Source: Cupriavidus necator N-1
GTDB taxonomy: Bacteria > Pseudomonadota > Gammaproteobacteria > Burkholderiales > Burkholderiaceae
NCBI RefSeq assembly: GCF_000219215.1
Contig: NC_015726.1
Coordinates: 1,178,001 to 1,242,000, forward strand
Length of the DNA stretch: 64,000 bases
Direction of reading: 5' to 3'
The position numbers were made by a program, and so were the translations under genes. The notes under the pieces were generated by a model, which worked only from the letters and a program-made list of their open reading frames with translations, made no database searches and was not told the DNA's origin. Below, one piece after another: positions 1-9,087 of the stretch; position 1 is the first letter of the stretch, and each line of letters opens with the position of its first letter.

Positions 1-35
1 CGGCGCTGGTGGAATCGTTCTGCGGCGCGGTGTGA
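1..35 (+). CDS. 3' end of an unidentified gene (partial)
   Basis: The first 35 bases read in one frame to a TGA at 33-35, giving only the C-terminal residues ALVESFCGAV. The reading stops 16 bp before the convergent stop of the flavoprotein reductase. The tail is too short to identify; it could be the end of a rightward gene or chance. Nothing more can be said without the upstream sequence. Confidence 0.3.
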   Translation, partial: ALVESFCGAV

Positions 36-51
36 GCGCCGGCGCCGCCGC

Positions 52-1137
52 TCAGGCGTGCGTCAGCTTTTCCTTCAGCGCGGCGTTGTTGCTGGTGTGC
101 ACATGCACCAGCGCCTTTTCCGGGAAGGCGTAGTGGTAGGCGCGGCGCAATGCCAGCGCGGCCTCGTGGAAGCCTGACAGGATCAGCTTCTGCTTGTTGG
201 TGTAGTAGGCGATATCGCCCGCGGCAAAGATGCCGCGGCGCGAGCTTTCATAGGTGGTGGTATCGACCAGGATGCGGCCGGCGCGCATGTCCATGTCCCA
301 CTGCGCGATCGGGCCCGGCTCGGACACCAGGCCGTACAGCGCCACCAGTTCATCGGCGGGCAGCACCGTGCTGCCGTCGCGGGTGCGCACCTCGACCTCG
401 GTCAGCGGGCCGTCCTGGCCTTCGGTGCGCAGGGCGCCGAGCATGCCGACCACGAAATCCATCTCGCCGGCCGCCGCCGCCTCGCGCATTTCCGCGACGG
501 TGCCGTCGGCCGCGCGGAAGCCTTCGCGCCGGTGCACCAGCGTCACGCGCGCGGCCACCTTGCGCAGCGCCAGCGCCCAGTCCAGCGCCGAGTCGCCGCC
601 GCCGGCCACCACCACGCGCTTGCCGGCAAAGCGCGACACATCGCGCACGGCGTAGTGCACGTGGCGGCCTTCCAGCGCCGGTGCTTCGGGCAGCGCCACG
701 CGCTGCGGCGCGAATGCGCCCGCGCCGGAGCAGACCAGCACCGCGGCCACATCGAAGCGCTTGCCGCTGTCGGTGGTGACCAGCAGGCGCTCATGGGCAG
801 CATGCCCGTCAGGTGCCGGCTGCCGCGGGATTTCGGACAAGCTTTCCGCGCGCTGGCCGAAGTGCATCGGGAAGTCGAACGGCGCGCACTGCTCCAGCAG
901 CCGGTCGACCAGGTCCTGCGCCAGGCAGCCCGGCACGGCGGGGATGTCGTAGATCGGTTTTTCGGGGTAGAGCTCGGTGCACTGGCCGCCGGCGCGGTCG
1001 AGCACATCGATCAGCTCGCATCTGAGGCCGAGCACGCCGGCCTGGAACGCGGCAAAGAGCCCGACCGGGCCGGCGCCCACGATCAGGACATCGGTGGTGG
1101 TGACGGGGGCTGGTGTGAGGGGGGTAGCGGTGGGCAT
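52..1137 (-). CDS. ferredoxin/flavodoxin-NADP+ reductase, thioredoxin-reductase-like type
   Basis: Predicted cytoplasmic FAD/NADPH oxidoreductase of 361 aa that passes electrons between NADPH and ferredoxin or flavodoxin. An N-terminal FAD dinucleotide motif (VLIVGAGPVGLFAAF) is followed by a GGQCTELYPEKPIYDIP segment typical of this subgroup, a second nucleotide-binding loop (VVVAGGGDSALDWAL) for NADPH, and a C-terminal GIFAAGDIAYY FAD-contact motif. The CxxC redox pair of true thioredoxin reductases is absent, which supports the FNR assignment. The start chosen is the ATG at 1137, giving the usual short N-terminus; an upstream in-frame extension to 1182 is Pro/Arg-rich and unlikely. The gene stands alone, divergent from the PHP gene. 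Confidence 0.85.
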   Translation of the reverse strand: MPTATPLTPAPVTTTDVLIVGAGPVGLFAAFQAGVLGLRCELIDVLDRAGGQCTELYPEKPIYDIPAVPGCLAQDLVDRLLEQCAPFDFPMHFGQRAESLSEIPRQPAPDGHAAHERLLVTTDSGKRFDVAAVLVCSGAGAFAPQRVALPEAPALEGRHVHYAVRDVSRFAGKRVVVAGGGDSALDWALALRKVAARVTLVHRREGFRAADGTVAEMREAAAAGEMDFVVGMLGALRTEGQDGPLTEVEVRTRDGSTVLPADELVALYGLVSEPGPIAQWDMDMRAGRILVDTTTYESSRRGIFAAGDIAYYTNKQKLILSGFHEAALALRRAYHYAFPEKALVHVHTSNNAALKEKLTHA

Positions 1138-1297
1138 TGGGCGTGGCGGGCACGCCAGGTGCCCGCAAAAAGGACGGTGCAAGGCCCGACTATACCCCGC
1201 ACATCGCCCGTTTCCGCCGACGCCAGCGTTGCCGGCAGGGCTTTCCAGGGTGCGCCGGCGTCACGCATGCAGGGGGCGACGGGAGTAGAATGGCTCC

Positions 1298-2143
1298 ATG
1301 CAAAACGCCCACGCCATCAATGCCGACCTGCATTGCCATTCCACCGTGTCCGACGGCACGCTGGCGCCGCGCGCCATCGCCGAGATCGCCCGCGACGCGG
1401 GGGTCGCATTCTGGGCGCTGACCGACCACGACGAACTGGGCGGGCAGGCCGAGGCGCGTGCCGCGGCCGAGGAATTCGGCATGCGCTATGTGCCTGGCGT
1501 GGAGATCTCGGTGACCTGGGCCGGGCAGACCGTGCATATCGTCGGGCTGCAGATCGACCCGCACTGCCCGGAACTGATCGACGGCCTGACCGATACCCGC
1601 TCGGGCCGCGCGCGCCGCGCGCGCGATATCGCTGACGCGCTGGCAAAGGTGGGCATCACCGGCGCCTATGAAGGGGCGCTGCAGCACGTGGGCAACCCGG
1701 ACCTGATCTCGCGCACGCACTTTGCGCGCTGGCTGGTCGACCAGGGCCGTTGCGCCACCGTGGGCGAGGTCTTCAGCGAGTACCTGTCGGAAGGCCGCCC
1801 CGGCTATGTCGGCCACCGCTGGGCCAGCCTGGCCGACGCAGTCGGCTGGATCCGCGCCGCCGGCGGCATCGCGGTGATGGCGCACCCGGGCCGCTACCAT
1901 TACACCGATACCCAGCACGACGCGCTGTTCGATGAGTTCACTGCGCTGGGCGGTGGCGCCGTCGAGGTCGTGACCGGCAGCCACACGCCCGACCAGTACC
2001 GCCGCTATGCCGAGGTGGCCCGCCACTACGGGCTGCTGGCCTCGCGCGGCACGGACTTCCACGGCCCCGGCGAAGGGCGCGTCGAGCTGGGCAAGCTGCC
2101 GCCGCTGCCGCCGACGGTGACGCCGGTCTGGCACGACTGGTAG
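1298..2143 (+). CDS. PHP-domain phosphoesterase (RNase AM / nucleoside-bisphosphate phosphatase family)
   Basis: A 281-aa metal-dependent phosphoesterase. Its metal ligands form the PHP pattern: DLHCHSTVSDG near the N-terminus, LTDHDEL, PGVEIS, MAHPGRY and TDFHGPG near the C-terminus. Members of this YciV/TrpH family remove phosphate from 3',5'-nucleoside bisphosphates or trim short RNA 5' ends; which substrate dominates here cannot be read from sequence. It is first in a rightward run of housekeeping genes (PHP, YciO-type, M50, methyltransferase, dapA, bamC), an arrangement common in Burkholderiaceae. The ATG at 1298 starts just before the conserved fold, so no long N-terminal extension is present. 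Confidence 0.85.
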   Translation: MQNAHAINADLHCHSTVSDGTLAPRAIAEIARDAGVAFWALTDHDELGGQAEARAAAEEFGMRYVPGVEISVTWAGQTVHIVGLQIDPHCPELIDGLTDTRSGRARRARDIADALAKVGITGAYEGALQHVGNPDLISRTHFARWLVDQGRCATVGEVFSEYLSEGRPGYVGHRWASLADAVGWIRAAGGIAVMAHPGRYHYTDTQHDALFDEFTALGGGAVEVVTGSHTPDQYRRYAEVARHYGLLASRGTDFHGPGEGRVELGKLPPLPPTVTPVWHDW

Positions 2144-2214
2144 GCGCAAGCCCGGCCTGGCCGGGGTACCCCCCAGATTCCGCTCCGATCCGTCCGAATC
2201 CGCCTCCCTGGTCC

Positions 2215-2838
2215 ATGTCACAGTACTTCGAGATCCATCCGCTCAATCCGCAGTCGCGCCTGGTCAAGCAGGCCGCCCAGATCCTGCAGAAGGGCGGCCT
2301 GATTGCGCTGCCGACCGATTCCAGCTATGCGCTGGCCTGCCGGCTCGACGACAAGGGCGCCGTCGAGCGCCTGCGCCGGCTGCGCGGCATCGATGACCGC
2401 CACCACCTGACGCTGATGTGCCGCGACCTGTCCGAGCTCGGCAACTTTGCCCGCGTCGACAACCGGCAGTACCGCTGGCTCAAGGGCGCCACGCCGGGCC
2501 CCTACGTGTTCATCCTGGAGGCGACCAAGGAAGTGCCGCGGCGGCTGTCGCACCCGGCGCGCAAGACCATCGGCGTGCGCGTGCCCGAACACGCGATTCC
2601 GCTGGCGCTGCTGGGCGAAACCGGCGAGCCGCTGATCTCGGCCACGCTGCAGATGCCGGGCGACGAAGCGCCGCTCAACGACCCGGCGGAAATCCGCGCG
2701 CGGCTGGAGAAGCAGCTTGACCTGGTGGTGTGCGGCGGCCCGGCGCCGGCGCAGCCGACCACGGTGATCGACCTGACCAGCGGCGAGCCCGAGCTGATCC
2801 GCGCGGGCCGCGGCGACGTCGAGCGCTTCGGGCTCTGA
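2215..2838 (+). CDS. YciO/TsaC-type threonylcarbamoyl-AMP synthase family protein
   Basis: A 207-aa member of the YrdC/Sua5/YciO fold family. True TsaC proteins make threonylcarbamoyl-AMP for t6A tRNA modification. This copy has the YciO look: the start MSQYFEIHPLNPQSRL, the conserved LIALPTDSSYALACR phosphate-binding region, and a C-terminus with TTVIDLTSGEPELIRAGRGD. YciO proteins often have weaker or uncertain TsaC activity, so the label is family-level. The gene lies 71 bp after the PHP gene, a pair frequently found together in betaproteobacteria, and may be in the same transcript. Confidence 0.85.
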   Translation: MSQYFEIHPLNPQSRLVKQAAQILQKGGLIALPTDSSYALACRLDDKGAVERLRRLRGIDDRHHLTLMCRDLSELGNFARVDNRQYRWLKGATPGPYVFILEATKEVPRRLSHPARKTIGVRVPEHAIPLALLGETGEPLISATLQMPGDEAPLNDPAEIRARLEKQLDLVVCGGPAPAQPTTVIDLTSGEPELIRAGRGDVERFGL

Positions 2839-2918
2839 GTTCCCCCGGGCGCTGCCACCCCGCCTGGCGGGTGCACAAGCGTGCGCCCGGGCGGCGCCGG
2901 GCCGTTACAATAGGGACC

Positions 2919-3584
2919 ATGGATTCCTCCCTTATCCAGACCTTCGCGGTCTATGCCCTGCCGGTGCTGTTCGCCATCACGCTGCATGAGGCCTCGCACG
3001 GCTACGTGGCCAAGCTTTTCGGCGACGACACGGCCTATGCGCTCGGGCGCGTCAGCCTGAACCCGATCCGCCATATCGATCCGATCGGCACCATCGCGGT
3101 GCCGCTGCTGCTCTACATCATGACCAGCGGCCAGTTCGTGTTCGGCTACGCCAAGCCGGTGCCGGTGGCGTTCGAGCGCCTGCGCAACCCGCGCTGGCAC
3201 GGCATGTGGGTGGCGCTGGCGGGGCCGGCCAGCAATGTGGTGCAGGCCTTCGTCTGGGTGCTGCTGGCCATCGGCCTGACCTGGGGCGGCGTGCGCGAGC
3301 CGTTTTTCGGCGAGATGGCGCTGGCGGGCGTGCGCGTCAACCTGGTGGTGGCGGCCTTCAACCTGTTTCCGGTGCCGCCGCTGGACGGCGGCCGCGTGCT
3401 GACCGCGCTGCTGCCGCAGGGCATTGCCCGCGCGGTGTCGCGCATCGAGCCGTACGGCATCTTCGTGGTGCTGGCGCTGGTGGCCGCGGGGGTGATCACC
3501 ACGGTCTGGATGACGCCGGTGGTCAATGTGCTGATGTCGCTGATCGAGCTGCTGCTGCGCCCGATCGTGATGCTGCTGCATTGA
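2919..3584 (+). CDS. site-2 protease family (M50) membrane protein
   Basis: A 221-aa integral membrane zinc metalloprotease of the short, PDZ-less M50 group. The zinc ligands are in the first membrane segment (ITLHEASHGY, an HExxH motif around residues 18-22) and in NLFPVPPLDGGR near residue 155, where the Asp is the third ligand. Hydrophobic segments surround both motifs. It would cut transmembrane substrates inside the cytoplasmic membrane; no substrate is suggested by its neighbours. The ATG at 2919 follows a GGGA-type ribosome site, and a TACAAT hexamer (2906-2911) sits too close to the start to be a sure promoter. The methyltransferase follows after 16 bp. Confidence 0.85.
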   Translation: MDSSLIQTFAVYALPVLFAITLHEASHGYVAKLFGDDTAYALGRVSLNPIRHIDPIGTIAVPLLLYIMTSGQFVFGYAKPVPVAFERLRNPRWHGMWVALAGPASNVVQAFVWVLLAIGLTWGGVREPFFGEMALAGVRVNLVVAAFNLFPVPPLDGGRVLTALLPQGIARAVSRIEPYGIFVVLALVAAGVITTVWMTPVVNVLMSLIELLLRPIVMLLH

Positions 3585-3600
3585 CGTGCCGGGGAACGCC

Positions 3601-4173
3601 ATGATGCATACTGGGATTTCTGCCCCGTCCCCCTGGGTTGCCCGCTGGGCCCACCTGCTGCGCCCCGGCGCGCGGGTGCTGGACCTGGCCTGCGGCAGCG
3701 GCCGCCATGCCGCCTGGCTGGCGGCGCGCGGCCATGCGGTGCTGGCCGTCGACCGCGACGCCGAGGCCATCGCCGGCCTGCCGGCCGGCGTGACCGGCCG
3801 GGTGGCCGACCTGGAGCAGGGCGCCTGGCCGCTGGCCGGCGAGGCGCCGTTCGACGCCATCGTCGTCACCAATTACCTGCACCGGCCGCTGTGGCCGCAC
3901 TTGGCGGCGGCGCTGGCGCCCGGCGGCGTGTGGATCTACGAAACTTTTGCTGCCGGCAATGAAACCGTCGGCAAGCCGTCGCGGCCGGATTTCCTGCTGC
4001 GGCCGGGCGAATTGCTCGAAGTGGCGCGCCAGTATGGCCTGCGCGTGGTCGCCTATGAGGATGGCCTGGTCGAAGTGCCGAAAACAGCCTTCATGCAGCG
4101 GATATGTGCGGTGCGCGAGGCGGCTGCGGGCGCCGATGCGCCCGCGCCGGCACGCTACCGGCTCGACGCCTGA
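3601..4173 (+). CDS. class I SAM-dependent methyltransferase
   Basis: A 190-aa protein with the Rossmann methyltransferase core: motif I VLDLACGSGRHAAWL (about residues 23-37), an acidic post-I position (AVDRDAEAI) that would hold the ribose of S-adenosylmethionine, and motif IV DAIVVTNYLHRPLW. It resembles the TehB/YodH-like small-molecule methyltransferases; the substrate is unknown. The start was placed at 3601 after a GGGGA ribosome site. An in-frame GTG at 3586 would add only five residues. It follows the M50 gene by 16 bp, suggesting co-transcription. Confidence 0.8.
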   Translation: MMHTGISAPSPWVARWAHLLRPGARVLDLACGSGRHAAWLAARGHAVLAVDRDAEAIAGLPAGVTGRVADLEQGAWPLAGEAPFDAIVVTNYLHRPLWPHLAAALAPGGVWIYETFAAGNETVGKPSRPDFLLRPGELLEVARQYGLRVVAYEDGLVEVPKTAFMQRICAVREAAAGADAPAPARYRLDA

Positions 4174-4310
4174 GCCAGCCATGGCGCTGTCGGCGAGAAT
4201 GCCGCTGCACACGTTGAAACAGTTGGTATCAACCCCTGTCCGGGCGGCGGTCGAAGCGGCCTGCGGTTCCGGTACAATCCCGTTATTCGCATCCCGAATT
4301 CCTTAACGTT

Positions 4311-5195
<885 letters not shown>

Positions 5196-5243
5196 TCTTT
5201 CGCGGCGTCCTGCTGTCGCCTCACCTACTAGGATTGCGTGTCA

Positions 5244-6476
5244 ATGAAACTGAAGCTTAACCGCCGCGGCGCGACGCAAGTCCGCCGCGCCGCCCTGGTT
5301 GTGCCCGTGCTCGCCGCTGGCGTGATCACCGGCTGCAGCAGCATCAACGAAGCGATGCAGCCGGACAAGATCGACTACAAGTCGTCGGCCTCGAAGCGCA
5401 CGCCTACGCTGGATATCCCGCCCGACCTGACCAAGCTGGAGGGCGATCGCCGCTATTCGGTGCCCGATGCGAACGGCACCTCGACGCTGTCGACGTACAG
5501 CCAGGCCACCAAGGTGCGCGAGCAATCCCCGAGCGAGAACGTGCTGCCCTCCGCCCAGGGCATCCGCATGGAGCGTGACGGCAACCAGCGCTGGCTGGTG
5601 ATCAGTAACGGCATGCGCGGCGACCAGCTGTGGCAGCAGCTGCGCGGCTTCTGGCAGGAAAGCGGATTCCTGCTGGTGCAGGACTCGCCCGAGACCGGCA
5701 TCATGGAAACGGACTGGGCCGAGAACCGCGCCAAGATCCCGCAGGACATCATCCGCAACACCATCGGCAAGGTCTTCGACGGCCTGTACTCGACCTCGGA
5801 GCGCGACAAGTTCCGCACCCGCGTCGAGCGCTCGCAGAATGGCACGCTGGAGGTCTTCATCAGCCACCGCGGCGCGCAGGAGCAGCTGACCGGCATCGAC
5901 AAGTCGAGCACGGTCTGGACCCCGCGTCCGGCCGATCCTGAGCTGGAAGCCGAATTCCTGTCGCGCCTGGCCCAGCGCCTGGGCGTGCAGAAGGAACAGG
6001 CCGACCGCATGGCCAAGAACCCGGCGGCGGCGGGCAATGCCGCAGCCGCTGCGGGCACGGCCGCCGCTGCCGGCACCGCAGCCGCCGCTGGTGCCGATGG
6101 CGCCGCGCCGGCCAAGTCGTACCTGTCCCAGGTCAACGGCGCCCCGGCGCTGCAGCTGCCCGAACCGTTCGACCGCGCCTGGCGCTCGGTCGGCCTGTCG
6201 CTGGACCGCGTGAACTTCACCGTGGAAGACCGCGACCGTGGCCAGGGCCTGTACTACGTGCGCTATGTCGACCCGCGCACCGTTGCCGACAGCCGTGGCT
6301 TCTTCTCCAAGCTGTTCACCAAGCCGGAAGATTCCAAGACCGCCAAGAAGTATCGCGTGGCGCTCAAGGGCACGGGCAGCGGCACGCTGGTGACGGTGCT
6401 CAACGATGCCGGCCAGCCTGAGAACGGCGAAATCGGCAAGCGCATTCTGTCGCTGATCGACGAGCAACTGCACTGA
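5244..6476 (+). CDS. bamC: outer-membrane assembly lipoprotein BamC
   Basis: Accessory lipoprotein of the BAM complex, which inserts beta-barrel proteins in the outer membrane. A basic N-terminus and hydrophobic stretch lead to a lipobox (VITGC), followed by the characteristic unstructured segment with TPTLDIPPDLT that contacts BamD, then two helix-grip domains. An Ala/Gly-rich low-complexity linker (about residues 255-285) separates the two domains and is longer than in E. coli. The ATG at 5244 was preferred; a GTG two codons upstream (5238) has a slightly better-placed AGGA and is also possible. The position after dapA supports the assignment. Confidence 0.9.
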   Translation: MKLKLNRRGATQVRRAALVVPVLAAGVITGCSSINEAMQPDKIDYKSSASKRTPTLDIPPDLTKLEGDRRYSVPDANGTSTLSTYSQATKVREQSPSENVLPSAQGIRMERDGNQRWLVISNGMRGDQLWQQLRGFWQESGFLLVQDSPETGIMETDWAENRAKIPQDIIRNTIGKVFDGLYSTSERDKFRTRVERSQNGTLEVFISHRGAQEQLTGIDKSSTVWTPRPADPELEAEFLSRLAQRLGVQKEQADRMAKNPAAAGNAAAAAGTAAAAGTAAAAGADGAAPAKSYLSQVNGAPALQLPEPFDRAWRSVGLSLDRVNFTVEDRDRGQGLYYVRYVDPRTVADSRGFFSKLFTKPEDSKTAKKYRVALKGTGSGTLVTVLNDAGQPENGEIGKRILSLIDEQLH

Positions 6477-6543
6477 GCCGGCGCATGACTGCTGGCTTGC
6501 CAGCCGGCCTTCCTGGCCGGTGCCTGGCGGGGAGGGCGCGGCC

Positions 6544-7332
6544 ATGATGCGCTTCGCCTTCCTCGGCAGCGGCAGCGAGGGCAACTCGCTGCTGATTGAA
6601 TCCCGCGAAGACACCACCACCACGCGCGTGCTGCTGGACTGCGGCTTCGGCATCCGCGAGACCGCCCGGCGCCTGGAGCGCCTGGGCGTCGCGCCGGACC
6701 AGCTCGACGCCGTGCTGGTCACGCACGAGCATGGCGACCACGTCGGCTCGGCCTATGCCTTTGCAGCCCGCCATCGCCTGGCGGTCTACACCAGCCACGG
6801 TACCTGGCTGGCGACTTCGCACCTGCGTGGCGCCGATGCGGCCGATGTGCGCGTCTGCTGCGCCGACCATACCTTTGCCATCGGCGGACTGCAGGTGCTG
6901 CCGTACACCGTGCCGCACGATGCGCGCGAGCCGGTGCAGTTCGTCTTGTCGGACGGGCAGGCGAGGCTGGGCGTGCTGACCGATGCGGGCATGGAGACGC
7001 CCTACGTGACGGCGCGCCTGGCAGGCGTGGATGCGCTGGTGCTGGAATGCAACCATGACCGCGAGATGCTGCGCAATTCGGTCTATCCGGCTTCGCTGAA
7101 GCGGCGCATTGGCGGGGACTTCGGCCACCTGGCCAATGAAGTGGCGGCCAGCATCCTGGCGCAAGTTGCCCATGCCGGCCTGAACCGCGTGGTCGCGGCC
7201 CACCTCAGCAAGCAGAACAATACGCGTGAGCTGGCAACCGGGGCGCTGGCGGTGGCATTGGGTGCGCTGCCGTCCGAGGTGCTGGTGGCAGACCAGGACG
7301 AGGGCCTGGACTGGCAGGCAGTGCGCGTCTGA
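6544..7332 (+). CDS. metallo-beta-lactamase-fold hydrolase (YycJ-like)
   Basis: A 262-aa metal-dependent hydrolase. It begins with FAFLGSGSEGNSLLIES, has the HxHxDH signature in VLVTHEHGDHVGSAY, and further ligands in GVLTDAGMETPYVT and LVLECNHD with AAHLSKQNNT near the C-terminus. This layout fits the YycJ/WalJ group, for which nuclease activity has been reported in some members; the role here is inferred only at family level. ATG at 6544 (double ATG) was chosen. It closes the rightward cluster and is followed by a strong bidirectional terminator. Confidence 0.85.
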   Translation: MMRFAFLGSGSEGNSLLIESREDTTTTRVLLDCGFGIRETARRLERLGVAPDQLDAVLVTHEHGDHVGSAYAFAARHRLAVYTSHGTWLATSHLRGADAADVRVCCADHTFAIGGLQVLPYTVPHDAREPVQFVLSDGQARLGVLTDAGMETPYVTARLAGVDALVLECNHDREMLRNSVYPASLKRRIGGDFGHLANEVAASILAQVAHAGLNRVVAAHLSKQNNTRELATGALAVALGALPSEVLVADQDEGLDWQAVRV

Positions 7333-7377
7333 GGGATACCTGGATGCAGCGGGGCGCAGTGCGGTAGCGGCGCCCAA

Positions 7378-7407
7378 ATAAAAAAACCGGCCCGAAGGCC
7401 GGTTTTT
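7378..7407. terminator. bidirectional intrinsic terminator
   Basis: A 7-bp perfect GC-rich stem (ACCGGCC / GGCCGGT at 7385-7391 and 7396-7402, loop CGAA) is flanked by an A-tract on the left and a T-tract on the right. It can end both the rightward hydrolase transcript and the leftward lipoprotein transcript. Confidence 0.9.
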
Positions 7408-7425
7408 TCATCGGTCAGGAGCCGA

Positions 7426-7671
7426 TTACTGCTTGGCAGCCGGAGCCGAAGCGTCAGCAGCGGCAGCAGCCGGGGCTTCAGCAGCGGGAGCCGAAGCGTC
7501 AGCAGCGGCAGCAGCCGGGGCTGCAGCAGCGGGAGCCGAAGCTTCAGCAGCCGGAGCGGCAGCAGCCGGAGCAGCCGTTTCAGCGGCCGGAGCGGCAGCT
7601 TCTTCCTTCTTGCCGCAAGCGGCGAGAGCAACAGCGGCCAGCAGCGATGCGATCAGGAGAGACTTCTTCAT
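7426..7671 (-). CDS. small Ala/Pro-rich lipoprotein
   Basis: An 81-aa predicted lipoprotein. The signal sequence MKKSLLIASLLAAVALAACGKK ends in a lipobox (LAAC) with Gly-Lys after the cysteine. The mature part is almost entirely Ala, Pro, Glu, Ser and Asp, arranged as repeats containing the phrase ASAPAA. No enzymatic fold is expected; it may be a cell-envelope spacer. The gene is monocistronic, with about 200 bp of comparatively AT-rich DNA upstream that probably contains its promoter. The repeats could change in number between strains. Confidence 0.8.
   Translation of the reverse strand: MKKSLLIASLLAAVALAACGKKEEAAAPAAETAAPAAAAPAAEASAPAAAAPAAAAADASAPAAEAPAAAAADASAPAAKQ
7442..7531. repeat. 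45-bp tandem repeat inside the lipoprotein gene
   Basis: Two consecutive 45-bp units (7442-7486 and 7487-7531) differ at one base (cttcagcag versus ctgcagcag), followed by a degenerate partial third copy from 7532. The unit is a multiple of three, so copy-number change would keep the frame. Confidence 0.8.
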
Positions 7672-7870
7672 TGTTCGTCCTTTAACTTGTAATAACGGAA
7701 AACAGGCGATGAATAATTACCGGTAATTATCGCTCTTGAACTGCAAAATAGAGGCCCTCCCGGGTCCCGACAAATGCAATGGTCCACAGTACTAGCCAGC
7801 CAACGATTATATCCGCGTTTTCCCGGCTTGTGTAGCGCCGAAATTTACTGATTCGCAATGTTACGCATTA
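7672..7870. other. AT-rich intergenic region
   Basis: About 200 bp between the lipoprotein start and the oxygenase stop. It is clearly richer in A+T than its surroundings and has an inverted element around aattaccggtaatt. It presumably holds the lipoprotein promoter. No gene is visible. Confidence 0.5.
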
Positions 7871-9076
7871 TTACAGCCGCGGTCCCAATTGCAGCCATCC
7901 TTCCAGCGTCCAGTGATGGAAAGTTTCCATCAGATCGGGTAGATCCGCGCAAGCCGCAACATCTTCGCCACTAAGTTGCCGATAATCGGCCAACTTTTTC
8001 AGCCACTGCATCAGTTCGGCCGGCGGCTCGTAGGCTTCTCCATTGAGGAAGAAATTCGCGCGGTCGTAAAGCGCAATCGATGCCGATGGCAGGACGACGC
8101 CATGGCGGGCCGCCAGTGTCGCATAACGGCGCAACGGCATGTCAGGTATCTCTGAGAATTCCACGCCAGGCTTGGGTTCTGACAGATGGCTGCCGAGGAA
8201 TTCAGACACCATCTGGCTATTCCATTGCAGCGCCTTGAGCCGCTCGGCAACTGCCTTGGCCATGCCGGCGGGCAACTGCGCGGGCCGCGTGGCGGCGCGC
8301 TCGCCGGCGTCGGCATAACGGCCGCCGAGGTCTTCGTTGTCTTCGACCGTTTCAGACAGCCAGGCCAGGAAATGCCCGGCCAGTTCGCGGTAGGCCGGCG
8401 CGCGGAAGCCGATCGAGCAGGTCATGCATTCGCCCTCGGCAATGCCATCGTGCGCATATTGCGGCGGCAGGTAGAGCATGTCGCCGGGTTCGAGCACCCA
8501 TTCCTGTTCCGCGTTGAAGTCGGCGAGGATCTTCAGCGGCATGTCCGGGATCAGCTCAAGGCTGGTCTGCGACGAAATGCGCCAGCGGCGCCGGCCCGAG
8601 ACTTGCAGCAGGAACACGTCGTAGGAATCGAAGTGCGGGCCCACGCCGCCGCCGTCGGTGGCGTAGCTGATCATCAGGTCGTCTAGGCGCGCATCGGGCA
8701 CGAAACGGAAGCGGCCCATCAGCTCCGCCGCGGCGGCGTCGTGCAGATTTACCCCTTGCACCAGCAGGGTCCACTGGCGGGTCTTGACGCCGGGCAGGTT
8801 TTCGCGCGCAAATGGGCCATGCGCGAGTTTCCAGCGGTTGCGGAAGTGCGTCACCAGGCGCGATTCGACGTCGTCGCTGTCGGCCAGGTCGAAAAGCGCC
8901 TCGCGCGACACAGGCGGCACGATTCCGGGTACTGCCTGTCGAATCACCAGGGGCTTGCGATGCCAGACATCCCGCATGAATGCAGCAGGCGTCATGCCAC
9001 CAAGCAGGTCGAGCGGAGTGTCTGGATCGACGGGGCCAGGGGGCAGGGCCTGCGCGTATAATGCGGAATCGTTCAT
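7871..9076 (-). CDS. JmjC/cupin-type 2-oxoglutarate oxygenase (RoxA/YcfD family)
   Basis: A 401-aa Fe(II)/2-oxoglutarate dioxygenase. The E. coli relative hydroxylates an arginine of ribosomal protein L16. The iron-binding HxD is in GVGPHFDSYDVFLLQ, with the distal His in LPPQYAHDGIA, and a winged-helix-like C-terminal region follows, matching the length of the family. The start at 9076 lies only 11 bp from the TTG start of the divergent slyD-type gene, so promoter elements for each gene must overlap the other's coding sequence. Confidence 0.85.
   Translation of the reverse strand: MNDSALYAQALPPGPVDPDTPLDLLGGMTPAAFMRDVWHRKPLVIRQAVPGIVPPVSREALFDLADSDDVESRLVTHFRNRWKLAHGPFARENLPGVKTRQWTLLVQGVNLHDAAAAELMGRFRFVPDARLDDLMISYATDGGGVGPHFDSYDVFLLQVSGRRRWRISSQTSLELIPDMPLKILADFNAEQEWVLEPGDMLYLPPQYAHDGIAEGECMTCSIGFRAPAYRELAGHFLAWLSETVEDNEDLGGRYADAGERAATRPAQLPAGMAKAVAERLKALQWNSQMVSEFLGSHLSEPKPGVEFSEIPDMPLRRYATLAARHGVVLPSASIALYDRANFFLNGEAYEPPAELMQWLKKLADYRQLSGEDVAACADLPDLMETFHHWTLEGWLQLGPRL
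9057..9062 (+). promoter_or_regulatory. candidate -10 element for the slyD-type gene
   Basis: A perfect TATAAT lies inside the 5' coding part of the divergent oxygenase gene, 25 bp before the TTG start at 9088. Initiation about 7 bp downstream would give a leader of roughly 19 nt that still includes the GGAG ribosome site. No good -35 hexamer is visible 17 bp upstream. Confidence 0.45.
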
Positions 9077-9087
9077 GGAGTCAAGAA

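Noticed and set aside
532..1635. 367-aa plus-strand frame across the reductase and PHP region
   Set aside because: It runs antisense to the reductase and overlaps the PHP gene, has GC-shadow composition and no recognisable domain.
2502..3872. 456-aa minus-strand frame opposite the YciO-type, M50 and methyltransferase genes
   Set aside because: Low-complexity His/Gln/Arg shadow of three well-supported rightward genes.
7441..7560. Repeats resembling a CRISPR array
   Set aside because: The units are contiguous, in frame and coding; there are no unique spacers and no cas genes.
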